Assembly: GCF_002093975.1 (NCBI RefSeq) | Contig: NZ_MSZZ01000023.1 | Span: 140,964-204,963, forward strand | Length of the DNA: 64,000 nt | Origin: Thermoactinospora rubra | GTDB taxonomy: Bacteria; Actinomycetota; Actinomycetes; Streptosporangiales; Streptosporangiaceae | Reading direction: 5' to 3' | Shown here: piece after piece, positions 41,780 to 50,005 of the stretch | Numbering within the stretch: the stretch's first letter is position 1 | Layout of the letters: every line of letters starts with the position of its first letter | Translations under genes and position numbers: made by a program | Notes under the pieces: generated by a model | Database searches by the model: none | The model's input: only the letters and a program-made list of their open reading frames with translations | What the model was told of the DNA's origin: nothing

Positions 41780-42319
41780 CTACTTACCAGCCTTTCCGAC
41801 CTTGCGGCGGACCTGCTCGCCCTGGTACCGCACGCCCTTGCCCTTGTAGGGGTCGGGCTTGCGAATCTTGCGGATGTTCGCGGCGACCTCGCCGACCTTC
41901 TGCTTGTCGATGCCGTCGACGTGGAACAGCGTCGGCTTCTCGACCCGGAAGGTGATGCCCTCGGGGGCGTCCACGATCACGGGGTGGCTGAAGCCGAGCG
42001 CGAACTCCAGCTGGGTCGGGCCCTTGGCCTGGACGCGGTAACCGACACCCACGATCTCGAGCGTCTTGGTGTAGCCCTGCGTGACGCCGGTCACCATGTT
42101 GGCGATCAGCGTGCGGGACAGGCCGTGCAGGGCACGGACCTTGTTCTCGTCGTTGGGACGGGACACCGTGATGGCGCCGTCCTCCTGGGTCACGCTGATG
42201 GGCTCCGCCACCGTGTGGGTGAGCGTGCCCTTGGGACCCTTCACCTCGACCCTCTGACCGTCGATCTTGACCTCGACGCCGCCAGGCACGGGGATGGGCA
42301 GCCGTCCGATGCGCGACAT
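41780..42319 (-). CDS. rplF: Ribosomal protein L6
   Basis: A protein of 179 residues made of two repeated alpha/beta domains (MSRIGRLPIPVPGGVEVKID; GYTKTLEIVGVGYRVQAKG) and the C-terminal signature RKPDPYKGKGVRYQGE. It lies near the factor-binding site of the 50S subunit. Confidence 0.97.
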   Translation of the reverse strand: MSRIGRLPIPVPGGVEVKIDGQRVEVKGPKGTLTHTVAEPISVTQEDGAITVSRPNDENKVRALHGLSRTLIANMVTGVTQGYTKTLEIVGVGYRVQAKGPTQLEFALGFSHPVIVDAPEGITFRVEKPTLFHVDGIDKQKVGEVAANIRKIRKPDPYKGKGVRYQGEQVRRKVGKAGK

Positions 42320-42337
42320 GCTGTGTTCCTCCCCTCG

Positions 42338-42736
42338 TTACCAGACGTAGGCGAGGACTTCCCCGCCCACTCCGCGCTTGCCTGCCTGCTTGTCGGTCAT
42401 GAGGCCGTGGGACGTCGAGATGATCGCGACGCCCAGCCCGCCCAGGACTCGAGGCAGGTTGTCCTTCTTCGCGTAGACCCGCAGGCCGGGCTTGGACACC
42501 CGGCGCAGGCCGGAAAGGGCCCGCTCGCGGCTCGGCCCGAACTTGAGCTCCACCACGAGCTGCTTGGCGGGCTTGGCCTCCTGGACGGACCAGGCCTGGA
42601 TGTAGCCCTCCTGCTGGAGGATCTCGGCGATGTGCGCCTTGATCTTCGAATACGGCATGGTCACGGTGTCGTGGTATGCCGCGTTCGCGTTGCGCAGACG
42701 AGTCAGCATGTCTGCGATCGGGTCGGTCATCGTCAT
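42338..42736 (-). CDS. rpsH: Ribosomal protein S8
   Basis: A protein of 132 residues from ATG 42736 (MTMTDPIADMLTRLRNANAA), with GAGGAAGG about 9 nt upstream; a TTG two codons earlier is less likely. The C-terminal KRGVGGEVLAYVW is diagnostic. S8 binds helix 21 of 16S rRNA and represses the spc operon in E. coli; whether the upstream hairpin at 42811-42831 is a target is open. Confidence 0.97.
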   Translation of the reverse strand: MTMTDPIADMLTRLRNANAAYHDTVTMPYSKIKAHIAEILQQEGYIQAWSVQEAKPAKQLVVELKFGPSRERALSGLRRVSKPGLRVYAKKDNLPRVLGGLGVAIISTSHGLMTDKQAGKRGVGGEVLAYVW

Positions 42737-42810
42737 GGCCAACGGCCTTCCTCGCCGCGGTTTCCAGTCGGCCGAGCCGTGCTCTGCCGGTGGACCTGCA
42801 GCGTGGTCAT

Positions 42811-42831
42811 GGGCCCTCTCGCCGAGGGCCC
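42811..42831 (-). promoter_or_regulatory. Perfect hairpin between rpsN and rpsH
   Basis: GGGCCCTC, loop TCGCC, GAGGGCCC: an 8-bp stem about 30 nt after the rpsN stop in a 126-bp gap. Possible attenuator or processing site. Confidence 0.55.
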
Positions 42832-42862
42832 GCTGGACAAAACTCTATGGATACGGCTGGGC

Positions 42863-43048
42863 TTACCAGCTCGCCTTGGTGATGCCGGGCAGCTCGCCCC
42901 GGTGCGCCATCTCGCGGAAGCACACGCGGCACAGCCCGAACTTCTTGTAGACGGCGCGGGGACGGCCGCAGCGCGTGCAGCGCGTGTAGGCGCGCACGGC
43001 GAACTTGGGCTTGCGCGCCGCCTTGGCGATCATGGACTTCTTCGCCAT
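42863..43048 (-). CDS. rpsN: Ribosomal protein S14, zinc-binding type Z
   Basis: A protein of 61 residues with the two CxxC pairs CTRC and CRVC of the zinc-binding short S14. The position between rplE and rpsH is standard. Zinc-independent paralogues usually lie elsewhere in actinobacterial genomes. Confidence 0.97.
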   Translation of the reverse strand: MAKKSMIAKAARKPKFAVRAYTRCTRCGRPRAVYKKFGLCRVCFREMAHRGELPGITKASW

Positions 43049-43088
43049 GCTCAGGTCTCCTTGTTGCGATCCTCAGCCTCGCGGCTGT

Positions 43089-43661
43089 CTACGCTTCCTT
43101 GAACGGGAACCCGAGGTGCCTCAGCAGCGCCCGGCCCTGGTCGTCGTTCTTAGCGGTGGTCACGATCGTGATGTCCATGCCCCGCGGCCGGTCTACCTTG
43201 TCCTGGTCGACCTCGTGGAACATGACCTGCTCGGTCAGACCGAAGGTGTAGTTGCCGTTGCCGTCGAACTGCTTGGGCGACAGGCCGCGGAAGTCCCTGA
43301 TGCGCGGCAGCGCCAGCGTCAGCAGCCGGTCGAGGAACTCCCACATGCGGTCGCCGCGCAGCGTCACGTGCGCGCCGATCGGCATGCCCTCACGCAGCTT
43401 GAACTGCGCGATGGACTTCTTGGCCCGGGCCACGGCCGGCTTCTGACCGGTGATCGCGGTCAGGTCGCGGACGGCGCCCTCGATGAGCTTGGAGTCACGA
43501 GCCGCCTCGCCGACGCCCATGTTGACCTTGATCTTGACCAGGCCGGGCACCTGCATGACGTTCTCGATGCCGAACTCCTCGCGGAGCTTGGCGATGATCT
43601 CCTCGCGGTACTTGGTCTTGAGGCGAGGCGTGGGACGCTCGGTGGTGGTCTCGACGGTCAT
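43089..43661 (-). CDS. rplE: Ribosomal protein L5
   Basis: A protein of 190 residues with L5 signatures (FGIENVMQVPGLVKIKVNMG, AVARAKKSIAQFKLREG, RGDRMWEFLDRLLTLALPRI). It binds 5S rRNA and contacts P-site tRNA. Its ATG overlaps the rplX stop as TGATG. Confidence 0.97.
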   Translation of the reverse strand: MTVETTTERPTPRLKTKYREEIIAKLREEFGIENVMQVPGLVKIKVNMGVGEAARDSKLIEGAVRDLTAITGQKPAVARAKKSIAQFKLREGMPIGAHVTLRGDRMWEFLDRLLTLALPRIRDFRGLSPKQFDGNGNYTFGLTEQVMFHEVDQDKVDRPRGMDITIVTTAKNDDQGRALLRHLGFPFKEA

Positions 43662-43975
43662 CAGTTGTCCTCACCCTCCGAGTCGGCCTTCTTCTCGTCA
43701 GCCTTCTTGTCGGCGGGCTTGTCGGCCTTGTCTTCCTTGAGCTTCTTGACGTTGCTCACGTGGATGGGAGCCTCCATCCGCCGCACGCCGCCGGACTTGG
43801 CGCCGCGGGGGCCCTGGAAGTTCTCCTTGGCGTGCTTGGTCACCATGTTGACGCCCTCGACCACCACGCGCTCCTCGCGCGGGTAGGCGGCGATCACCCG
43901 GCCCTTGGCGCCCTTGTCCTTGCCGGCGATGACCTGGACGAGGTCGCCCTTCTTGACATGGAGGGTCTTGGCCAT
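43661..43975 (-). CDS. rplX: Ribosomal protein L24
   Basis: A protein of 104 residues from ATG 43975 with GGAGG 7 nt upstream; a GTG immediately before it is too close. The KOW motif is KKGDLVQVIAGKDKGAKGRV. The last 25 residues are a charged Lys/Asp/Glu tail. It is an assembly initiator of the 50S subunit. It overlaps rplN and rplE. Confidence 0.96.
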   Translation of the reverse strand: MAKTLHVKKGDLVQVIAGKDKGAKGRVIAAYPREERVVVEGVNMVTKHAKENFQGPRGAKSGGVRRMEAPIHVSNVKKLKEDKADKPADKKADEKKADSEGEDN

Positions 43976-44346
43976 CACAGCACCTCCGGCGCGAGCGAGA
44001 TGATGCGCATGAACTTCTTGTCACGCAGCTCACGGCCGACCGGACCGAAGATGCGGGTGCCGCGGGGGTCACCGCTGTCCTTGATGATGACGGCCGCGTT
44101 CTCGTCGAAGCGGATGTAGGAGCCGTCGGGACGGCGGCGCTCCTTGGTCGTGCGCACCACGACCGCCTTGACGACATCGCCCTTCTTCACACCGGTGGAC
44201 CCGGGGAGGGCGTCCTTGACCGTGGCGACGATGACGTCGCCGATGCCCGCGTAGCGCCGACCCGAGCCGCCGAGCACGCGGATGCACAGGATCTCCTTGG
44301 CACCCGTGTTGTCGGCGACCTTGAGTCGCGACTCCTGCTGGATCAC
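43975..44346 (-). CDS. rplN: Ribosomal protein L14
   Basis: A protein of 123 residues (MIQQESRLKVADNTGAKEIL; later ENAAVIIKDSGDPRGTRIFG) of normal L14 length, lying at the subunit interface. Start GTG 44346. It is the first gene after a 250-bp structured gap that divides the S10 and spc operons. Confidence 0.97.
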   Translation of the reverse strand: MIQQESRLKVADNTGAKEILCIRVLGGSGRRYAGIGDVIVATVKDALPGSTGVKKGDVVKAVVVRTTKERRRPDGSYIRFDENAAVIIKDSGDPRGTRIFGPVGRELRDKKFMRIISLAPEVL

Positions 44347-44364
44347 GTCTACTCCTGTAGGTCT

Positions 44365-44395
44365 CCGCCGGTTCTCTCACGCGAGAGCCTGGCGG
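44365..44395 (-). promoter_or_regulatory. Hairpin in the rplN leader
   Basis: CCGCC...CTCTC, loop ACGC, GAGAG...GGCGG: two stacked 5-bp helices with small internal loops, ending 18 nt before the rplN start. It could control rplN translation. Confidence 0.5.
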
Positions 44396-44434
44396 AACTT
44401 CGCTGGTCTTGGTCCTCCGGCGACAACCTCACAG

Positions 44435-44458
44435 TCGGGTACGGCATGCCGTACCCGA
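44435..44458. promoter_or_regulatory. Perfect 24-bp palindrome in the rplN-rpsQ gap
   Basis: TCGGGTACGGCAT and its exact complement form a 24-bp perfect palindrome with no loop. It shares the GGTACGGC/GCCGTACC arms with hairpins after glmM and before tuf. It may be a protein-binding site or a hairpin. Confidence 0.6.
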
Positions 44459-44518
44459 AAGGAGAATCGCCCCGCAGGCGACAGGAGGCCCTCGCGGACC
44501 TCCCGTCCTTGGACACCG

Positions 44519-44549
44519 TCGTGGGGGGCAGCTGTCCGCCCCCCCACGA
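44519..44549 (-). terminator. G/C-tract hairpin after rpsQ
   Basis: TCGTGGGGGG pairs with CCCCCCACGA around an 11-nt loop, about 48 nt after the rpsQ stop. It may end the S10 operon transcript. Confidence 0.6.
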
Positions 44550-44596
44550 GGCGCGTAAGTATCCGAGTCAGTTTACCGTCGAGACAAACGTGCTCG

Positions 44597-44869
44597 TTAC
44601 TTCGCCTTCTCGAGGATCTCCACCACGCGCCAGCGCTTGGTCGCCGACATCGGGCGGGTCTCCATCAGCAGCACGCGGTCCCCGACGCCGCAGGCGTTCT
44701 GCTCGTCGTGCGCCTTGTACTTCTTGGTCCGGCGGATGACCTTGCCGTACAGCGGGTGCTTGACGCGGTCCTCGACGGACACGACCACGGTCTTGTCCAT
44801 CTTGTCGCTGACGACCAGGCCCTCGCGGGTCTTCCGGTAGTTGCGCCCGGTCTCCGGGTTCTCAGGCAT
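44597..44869 (-). CDS. rpsQ: Ribosomal protein S17
   Basis: A protein of 90 residues from ATG 44869 (MPENPETGRNYRKTREGLVV). The OB-fold signatures KTVVVSVEDRVKHPLYGKVI and DRVLLMETRPMSATKRWRVV are present. It overlaps the end of rpmC by 8 bp. Last gene before the structured gap that precedes rplN. Confidence 0.97.
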   Translation of the reverse strand: MPENPETGRNYRKTREGLVVSDKMDKTVVVSVEDRVKHPLYGKVIRRTKKYKAHDEQNACGVGDRVLLMETRPMSATKRWRVVEILEKAK

Positions 44870-45101
44870 CGCTCGACTCCTTCTCAACCGTCTGGATGAT
44901 GCCGAGCTCGCGCTCACGCATGACGGTGTAGATGCGGGCGATCTCGCGGCGGACGGCGCGCAGCCGCCCGTGGCTCTCCAACTGACCGGTGGCCGCCTGG
45001 AAGCGGAGGTTGAACAGCTCCTCCTTGGCTTCCTTCAGCTTCTGGACCAGGGACTCCTGGTCCTCCTCACGCAGTTCAGCGGCGGTCAGACCCTTAGCCA
45101 T
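44862..45101 (-). CDS. rpmC: Ribosomal protein L29
   Basis: A protein of 79 residues from ATG 45101 (MAKGLTAAELREEDQESLVQ), with the L29 helical hairpin ending GRLRAVRREIARIYTVMRER. It lies near the tunnel exit with L23. It overlaps both rplP (TGATG) and rpsQ. Confidence 0.96.
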   Translation of the reverse strand: MAKGLTAAELREEDQESLVQKLKEAKEELFNLRFQAATGQLESHGRLRAVRREIARIYTVMRERELGIIQTVEKESSDA

Positions 45102-45520
45102 CACGCCTCACCCACTTCTCGCTTAACGATCTTGCACTTCATGGGGAGCTTGTGGATCGCACGCTTCAGCGCCTCACGGGCGACCGGCTCGGCGACACCA
45201 GACAGCTCGAACATGACGCGACCGGGCTTGACGTTGGCGATCCACCACTCCGGAGAACCCTTGCCGGAACCCATACGGGTCTCGGCCGGCTTCTTGGTGA
45301 GCGGGCGGTCGGGGTAGATGTTGATCCACACCTTTCCGCCACGGCGGATGTGACGGGTCATGGCGATACGAGCGGACTCGATCTGGCGGTTGGTCACGTA
45401 AGCGTGCTCAAGCGCCTGAATGCCGAACTCGCCGAACACGACCCTCGTGCCGCCCTTGGCGGCACCGCTGCGGTCAGGCCGGTGCTGCTTGCGGTGCTTG
45501 ACCCTGCGCGGGATCAGCAT
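45101..45520 (-). CDS. rplP: Ribosomal protein L16
   Basis: A protein of 139 residues with L16 signatures LIPRRVKHRKQHRP, GGKVWINIYPDRPLTKKPAE and RMGSGKGSPEWWIANVKPGR. It is needed for a functional peptidyl-transferase centre. It lies 2 nt after rpsC. Confidence 0.97.
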   Translation of the reverse strand: MLIPRRVKHRKQHRPDRSGAAKGGTRVVFGEFGIQALEHAYVTNRQIESARIAMTRHIRRGGKVWINIYPDRPLTKKPAETRMGSGKGSPEWWIANVKPGRVMFELSGVAEPVAREALKRAIHKLPMKCKIVKREVGEA

Positions 45521-45522
45521 GG

Positions 45523-46371
45523 TCAGCTCCCTTCAGCACCCGGCTGCGCGGCCGGGCCGGTCTCGGGGGCGGCTCCGGGGGAGGCCGCCGCGGTGGACTC
45601 AGAACGGGGGGCGCGGCCCTGCCCGCCACGGCGCTCGCCGCGGCCGGCGCCACCGCGGCGCGGGCGCTCGGCGCCGCCGGCGCGGCGCTCGTCGCGACGC
45701 TGACCGGCGCGGGCGCCGGCGGCCGCCGCCTCGCGCTCGGCGCGGCTGGTGGGGGCCTCACCCTTGTAGATCCACACCTTCACGCCGATGCGGCCGAAGG
45801 TGGTGCGTGCCTCGTAGAAGCCGAAGTCGATGTCCGCCCGGAGCGTGTGCAGCGGCACGCGGCCCTCGCGGTAGAACTCCGATCGGGACATCTCAGCACC
45901 GCCCAGGCGACCGGAGCACTGGACACGGATGCCCTTGGCCCCGCTCTTCATGGCGGACTGCATCGCCTTGCGCATGGCACGGCGGAACGAAACACGGCTG
46001 GACAGCTGCTCGGCGACACCCTGGGCGACGAGCTGCGCGTCGATCTCGGGGTTCTTCACCTCGAGGATGTTGAGCTGAACCTGCTTCTTGGTCAGCTTCT
46101 CCAGGTCGCCACGGATACGGTCCGCCTCGGCGCCGCGACGGCCGATGACGATGCCGGGACGCGCGGTGTGGATGTCCACCTGGACGCGGTCCGTCGTGCG
46201 CTCGATCTCGACCTTGGAGATGCCGGCCCGCTCCATGCCCTTCTGCAGCATGCGGCGGATGGCAACGTCCTCTGCGACATACGACTTGTAGAGCTTGTCG
46301 GCGTACCACCGGCTCTTGAAGTCGGTCGTGATGCCGAGGCGGAACCCGTGCGGGTTAACCTTCTGGCCCAC
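45523..46371 (-). CDS. rpsC: Ribosomal protein S3
   Basis: A protein of 282 residues from GTG 46371 (GQKVNPHGFRLGITTDFKSR), with the KH domain GIVIGRRGAEADRIRGDLEK and C-terminal GRVPLHTLRADIDFGFYEAR. The last 75 residues or so are a low-complexity tail that is first Arg/Gly-rich (GRGERRGGQGR) and then Ala/Pro-rich. The start overlaps the rplV stop by one base (TAGTG). Confidence 0.97.
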   Translation of the reverse strand: MGQKVNPHGFRLGITTDFKSRWYADKLYKSYVAEDVAIRRMLQKGMERAGISKVEIERTTDRVQVDIHTARPGIVIGRRGAEADRIRGDLEKLTKKQVQLNILEVKNPEIDAQLVAQGVAEQLSSRVSFRRAMRKAMQSAMKSGAKGIRVQCSGRLGGAEMSRSEFYREGRVPLHTLRADIDFGFYEARTTFGRIGVKVWIYKGEAPTSRAEREAAAAGARAGQRRDERRAGGAERPRRGGAGRGERRGGQGRAPRSESTAAASPGAAPETGPAAQPGAEGS

Positions 46372-46742
46372 TAGCGGGTCCTTCCCTTCGGCTGCTTGCC
46401 CTGGCCCTCGGGCCGGGACTCGACGATCACGGTGATGTGGCTCGTCCGCTTGTTGATCCGGAAGGCACGACCCTGGGCGCGCGGCCGGAACCGCTTCAGC
46501 GTCGGGCCCTCGTCGACCCACGCGCGGCTCACGACGAGCGTCTGCGGGTCGAGGTCGAAGTTGTGCTCGGCGTTCGCCATGGCGCTGCTGAGCACCTTGT
46601 AGACGGGTTCGCTCGCCGCCTGGGGAGCGAACTGCAGCACGGCCTGCGCCTGCGAAGCGGGCAGCCCGCGAATGAGGTCCACCACGCGGCGGGCCTTCTG
46701 GGGCGTGACGCGGACGAACCGCGCCTGAGCCCTGGCTTCCAT
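46371..46742 (-). CDS. rplV: Ribosomal protein L22
   Basis: A protein of 123 residues with L22 signatures FVRVTPQKARRVVDLIRGLP and FRPRAQGRAFRINKRTSHIT. Its extended loop lines the exit tunnel. Standard order rpsS-rplV-rpsC. Confidence 0.97.
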   Translation of the reverse strand: MEARAQARFVRVTPQKARRVVDLIRGLPASQAQAVLQFAPQAASEPVYKVLSSAMANAEHNFDLDPQTLVVSRAWVDEGPTLKRFRPRAQGRAFRINKRTSHITVIVESRPEGQGKQPKGRTR

Positions 46743-46773
46743 CGCTTACTCCTCTTGCTTCTTCTGAAAGGCG

Positions 46774-47052
46774 CTACCGCCGGCTGCGGCGGTCTTCCTT
46801 GACGTGGCTGCGGAACGTGCGCGTCGGCGCGAACTCACCGAGCTTGTGGCCGATCATGGCCTCGGTGATGAACACCGGGACGTGCTTGCGGCCATCGTGA
46901 ACGGCGATCGTGTGCCCGATCATGGACGGCACGATCATGGAGCGCCGCGACCACGTCTTGATGACGTTCTTGGTGCCCTTCTCGTTCTGGGCGTCCACCT
47001 TCTTCTGAAGGTGCTCGTCCACGAAGGGACCCTTCTTCAGGCTACGTGGCAT
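46774..47052 (-). CDS. rpsS: Ribosomal protein S19
   Basis: A protein of 92 residues (MPRSLKKGPFVDEHLQKKVD; IGHTIAVHDGRKHVPVFITE). It sits on the 30S head with S13. It lies 11 nt after rplB. Confidence 0.97.
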   Translation of the reverse strand: MPRSLKKGPFVDEHLQKKVDAQNEKGTKNVIKTWSRRSMIVPSMIGHTIAVHDGRKHVPVFITEAMIGHKLGEFAPTRTFRSHVKEDRRSRR

Positions 47053-47063
47053 TTCGGCTGCTC

Positions 47064-47900
47064 CTACCGCTTCTTCCTCTTGCTCCGGCGACGGATGATC
47101 AGCCGGTCGCTGGCCTTGTTGGCACGGCGGGTACGGCCTTCGGGCTTGCCCTTCGGGTTCACCGGGTGGCGACCACCGGAGGTCTTGCCCTCACCACCAC
47201 CGTGCGGGTGGTCGACGGGGTTCATCGCCACACCGCGGACGGTCGGGCGCTTGCCCTTCCACCGCATACGGCCGGCCTTGCCCCAGTTGATGTTGCCCTG
47301 CTCGGCGTTGCCGACCTGGCCGACCGTGGCGCGGCAGCGCACGTCGACCATGCGCATCTCGCCCGAGGGCATGCGCAGGGTGGCGTACTGGCCCTCCTTG
47401 GCGAGCAGCTGGATCTGCGCGCCGGCGGACCGGCCCAGCTTGGCGCCGCCGCCCGGCCGCAGCTCCACCGCGTGGATGAAGGTACCGGTCGGGATGTTGC
47501 GCAGCGGCAGGCAGTTGCCCGGCTTGATGTCGGCCGAGGGGCCGTTCTCGATGCGGTCGCCCTGCTTGATGCCGTTCGGCGCGATGATGTAGCGCTTCTC
47601 GCCGTCGGCGTAGTGCAGCAGCGCGATGTTGGCGGTGCGGTTGGGGTCGTACTCGATGTGTGCGACCTTCGCCGGAATGCCGTCCTTGTCATGCCTACGG
47701 AAGTCGATGATCCGGTAGGCGCGCTTGTGGCCGCCGCCCTGGTGGCGTGCGGTCACCCGGCCGTGCACGTTGCGGCCGCCCTTGCTGTGAAGGGGCGCAA
47801 GCAGCGACTTCTCCGGGGTGCTGCGCGTGATCTCGGCGAAGTCCGAGACGCTGGCGCCGCGACGACCCGGAGTCGTCGGCTTGTACTTACGGATGCCCAT
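47064..47900 (-). CDS. rplB: Ribosomal protein L2
   Basis: A protein of 278 residues, with RNA-binding and KOW-like segments and the universal MNPVDHPHGGGEGKT region near the peptidyl-transferase centre. The C-terminus is Arg/Lys-rich (RRRSKRKKR). A 122-bp gap upstream contains one copy of the double-hairpin repeat (47921-47975). Confidence 0.98.
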   Translation of the reverse strand: MGIRKYKPTTPGRRGASVSDFAEITRSTPEKSLLAPLHSKGGRNVHGRVTARHQGGGHKRAYRIIDFRRHDKDGIPAKVAHIEYDPNRTANIALLHYADGEKRYIIAPNGIKQGDRIENGPSADIKPGNCLPLRNIPTGTFIHAVELRPGGGAKLGRSAGAQIQLLAKEGQYATLRMPSGEMRMVDVRCRATVGQVGNAEQGNINWGKAGRMRWKGKRPTVRGVAMNPVDHPHGGGEGKTSGGRHPVNPKGKPEGRTRRANKASDRLIIRRRSKRKKR

Positions 47901-47920
47901 CTTTTTCGTTCATCCCTGTC

Positions 47921-47975
47921 TATTTGTCGCGCCTACGGCGCGACGTGCTCGGGGCGCTGGTCAGGCGCCCCTCGC
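47921..47975 (-). repeat. Double-hairpin intergenic repeat, copy 1
   Basis: A 55-nt element in the rplB leader that matches 50006-50060 at 51 of 55 positions. Stem 1 is GTCGCGCC/GGCGCGAC and stem 2 is GGGGCGC/GCGCCCC. All four differences from copy 2 lie in loops or the linker, so both stems are conserved. Confidence 0.75.
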
Positions 47976-48022
47976 AGAACCTTTACCGTCTTCTCAACGT
48001 CGTAGGCCGGGCCCCACCGGAC

Positions 48023-48325
48023 TCAGCCGACCGCACCGAAGATGTCGATGCGGTCGCCCTCCGCCAGGCTCACGATCGCGCGCTTGGTGTCGGGCCGCTT
48101 GCCGTAGCCGGTGCGGGTGCGCTTGCGCTTGCCCTGCCGGTTGATCGTGTTGACCCCGGTGACCTTGACCCCGAAGATCTGCTCGACAGCGATCTTGATC
48201 GCGGTCTTGTTCGCGGTCTTCTTCACCAGGAACGTGTACTTGTTGTGCTCGTCGATCAGCCCGTAGCTCTTCTCAGAGACGACCGGCTTGATGATGATGT
48301 CACGCGGGTCGGCGATCTTCTCCAT
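48023..48325 (-). CDS. rplW: Ribosomal protein L23
   Basis: A protein of 100 residues (DPRDIIIKPVVSEKSYGLID; VKVTGVNTINRQGKRKRTR). L23 is the docking site for SRP and trigger factor at the tunnel exit. Its start overlaps the end of rplD by one base. Confidence 0.97.
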   Translation of the reverse strand: MEKIADPRDIIIKPVVSEKSYGLIDEHNKYTFLVKKTANKTAIKIAVEQIFGVKVTGVNTINRQGKRKRTRTGYGKRPDTKRAIVSLAEGDRIDIFGAVG

Positions 48326-48972
48326 CAGGCGTCTTCCTTCCCGCCCTGGCTCAGCCGAGCCACGACCTGGTCGTACGCCTCCTGGGTGAAGACCACGTCG
48401 TCGCTGCAGAGCACGTCGTAGGTGTTGAGCTGCCCCGCGTCCAGCAGGTGGACCTCGGGGACGTTGCGCAGGCTCAGCCAGGTCAGCTCGTCGGCCTCGT
48501 CGACCACGACGAGCACCCGCGGAGCCTTGGTGACCTTGCGCAGGGCCTCCAGCGCCGCCTTGGTCTTCGGCGTCTCGCCGGTGACCAGGCTCTTCACCAC
48601 GTGCACGCGACCGCCGGACGCGCGGTCCGACAGCGCGCCGCGGAGGGCGGCGGCCTTCATCTTCTTGGGGGTCCGCTGCGAGTAGTCGCGCGGCACCGGA
48701 CCGTGGACGGTGCCACCGCCGGTGAACTGGGGCGCGCGGGTCGAACCCTGGCGGGCCCGGCCGGTGCCCTTCTGGCGGTAGGGCTTCTTGCCGCCGCCGC
48801 TGACCTCACCGCGGGTCTTGGTCTTGTGGGTGCCCTGCCGGCGAGCGGCGAGCTGGGCCACGACCACCTGGTGGATCAGCGGGACGTTGACCTTGGCGCC
48901 GAAGATGTCCTCCGGCAGGTCGACGGTGCCGGCCTTGGCGCCGCTGGCGTCGAGGACGTCGATGGTGCTCAC
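48325..48972 (-). CDS. rplD: Ribosomal protein L4
   Basis: A protein of 215 residues from GTG 48972, inside a GTGA overlap with rplC. L4 segments include GTHKTKTRGEVSGGGKKPYR, QKGTGRARQGSTRAPQF and FTQEAYDQVVARL. The central loop lines the exit tunnel. L4 autoregulates the S10 operon in E. coli; no equivalent leader is proven here. Confidence 0.97.
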   Translation of the reverse strand: MSTIDVLDASGAKAGTVDLPEDIFGAKVNVPLIHQVVVAQLAARRQGTHKTKTRGEVSGGGKKPYRQKGTGRARQGSTRAPQFTGGGTVHGPVPRDYSQRTPKKMKAAALRGALSDRASGGRVHVVKSLVTGETPKTKAALEALRKVTKAPRVLVVVDEADELTWLSLRNVPEVHLLDAGQLNTYDVLCSDDVVFTQEAYDQVVARLSQGGKEDA

Positions 48973-49622
48973 TTGGCCGCCCCCTTCTTGGCAGCGGTGC
49001 GGACGAGGACCAGGCTGCCGTTGGGGCCGGGGATCGCGCCCTTGATCAGGAGCAGACCCTTCTCGGCGTCCACGGCGTGAACCTTGAGGCTCTGCACAGT
49101 CGTGCGGACGTTGCCCATCCGCCCCGCCATGCGCAGACCCTTGAAAACGCGGCCCGGCGTGGCGCAGCCGCCGATGGAACCCGGCGAACGGTGCTTGCGC
49201 TGCGTACCGTGCGAGGCACCCAGACCGCCGAAGCCGTGGCGCTTCATGACACCCGCGAAGCCCTTGCCCTTGGACTTGCCAGTCACGTCGACGTACTGGC
49301 CGGCTTCGAAGGTGTCGGCCAGCAGCTCCTGGCCCAGGGTGTACTCGCTCGCGTCGTCGGTGCGGATCTCCGCGAAGTAACGGCGCGGGGTGATGTTGTG
49401 CTTGCGCAGGTAGTCGCCGAGCGGCTTGTTGACCTTCCTGGGGTCGACCTGACCGTACCCGAGCTGGATGGCCGAGTAGCCGTCCTTCTCGGGGGTCCGG
49501 ATACGGGTCACCACGCACGGACCGGCCTCGACGACGGTCACCGGGACGAGCCGGTTGTCCGCGTCGAAGACCTGGGTCATGCCGAGCTTCTTGCCCAGGA
49601 CGCCCTTGATCGTCTTAGCCAT
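48969..49622 (-). CDS. rplC: Ribosomal protein L3
   Basis: A protein of 217 residues with L3 signatures (GVLGKKLGMTQVFD; FAGVMKRHGFGGLGASHGTQ; HRSPGSIGGCATPGRVFKG). It initiates 50S assembly. It lies 14 nt after rpsJ. Confidence 0.97.
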   Translation of the reverse strand: MAKTIKGVLGKKLGMTQVFDADNRLVPVTVVEAGPCVVTRIRTPEKDGYSAIQLGYGQVDPRKVNKPLGDYLRKHNITPRRYFAEIRTDDASEYTLGQELLADTFEAGQYVDVTGKSKGKGFAGVMKRHGFGGLGASHGTQRKHRSPGSIGGCATPGRVFKGLRMAGRMGNVRTTVQSLKVHAVDAEKGLLLIKGAIPGPNGSLVLVRTAAKKGAAK

Positions 49623-49636
49623 GTCAGTGCGTTCCC

Positions 49637-49945
49637 TCAGAGCTTGATCGAAATGTCGACGCCGGCCGGAAGATCGAGCCGCATGAGCGAGTCGACCGTC
49701 TTGGGCGTCGGGTCGATGATGTCAATCAGCCGCTTGTGCGTGCGCATCTCGAAGTGCTCGCGGCTGTCCTTGTACTTGTGCGGCGAGCGGATGACGCAGT
49801 ACACGTTCTTCTCGGTCGGCAGCGGCACCGGGCCCGCGACCTTCGCGCCAGTCCGCGTCACAGTCTCGACGATCTTCTTGGCCGAGCTGTCGATGACCTC
49901 GTGGTCATAGGCCTTGAGCCGAATGCGGATCTTCTGTCCCGCCAT
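49637..49945 (-). CDS. rpsJ: Ribosomal protein S10
   Basis: A protein of 102 residues from ATG 49945 (MAGQKIRIRLKAYDHEVIDS) with GAGG upstream. It is the first gene of the S10 operon and, in other bacteria, also the NusE antitermination factor. The leader upstream (to the tuf terminator) carries a double-hairpin repeat copy and a direct repeat. Confidence 0.97.
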   Translation of the reverse strand: MAGQKIRIRLKAYDHEVIDSSAKKIVETVTRTGAKVAGPVPLPTEKNVYCVIRSPHKYKDSREHFEMRTHKRLIDIIDPTPKTVDSLMRLDLPAGVDISIKL

Positions 49946-50005
49946 AGTGGCCTCGGTGTCCTTCGCTGTCGTCTGAACAAGTATCGAGCGGCCTGGTGCC
50001 GCGCT

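Noticed and set aside
44435..44458. Perfect palindrome as an insertion sequence end or phage att site
   Set aside because: No transposase, integrase or target duplication is nearby, and the same arms recur as intergenic hairpins.
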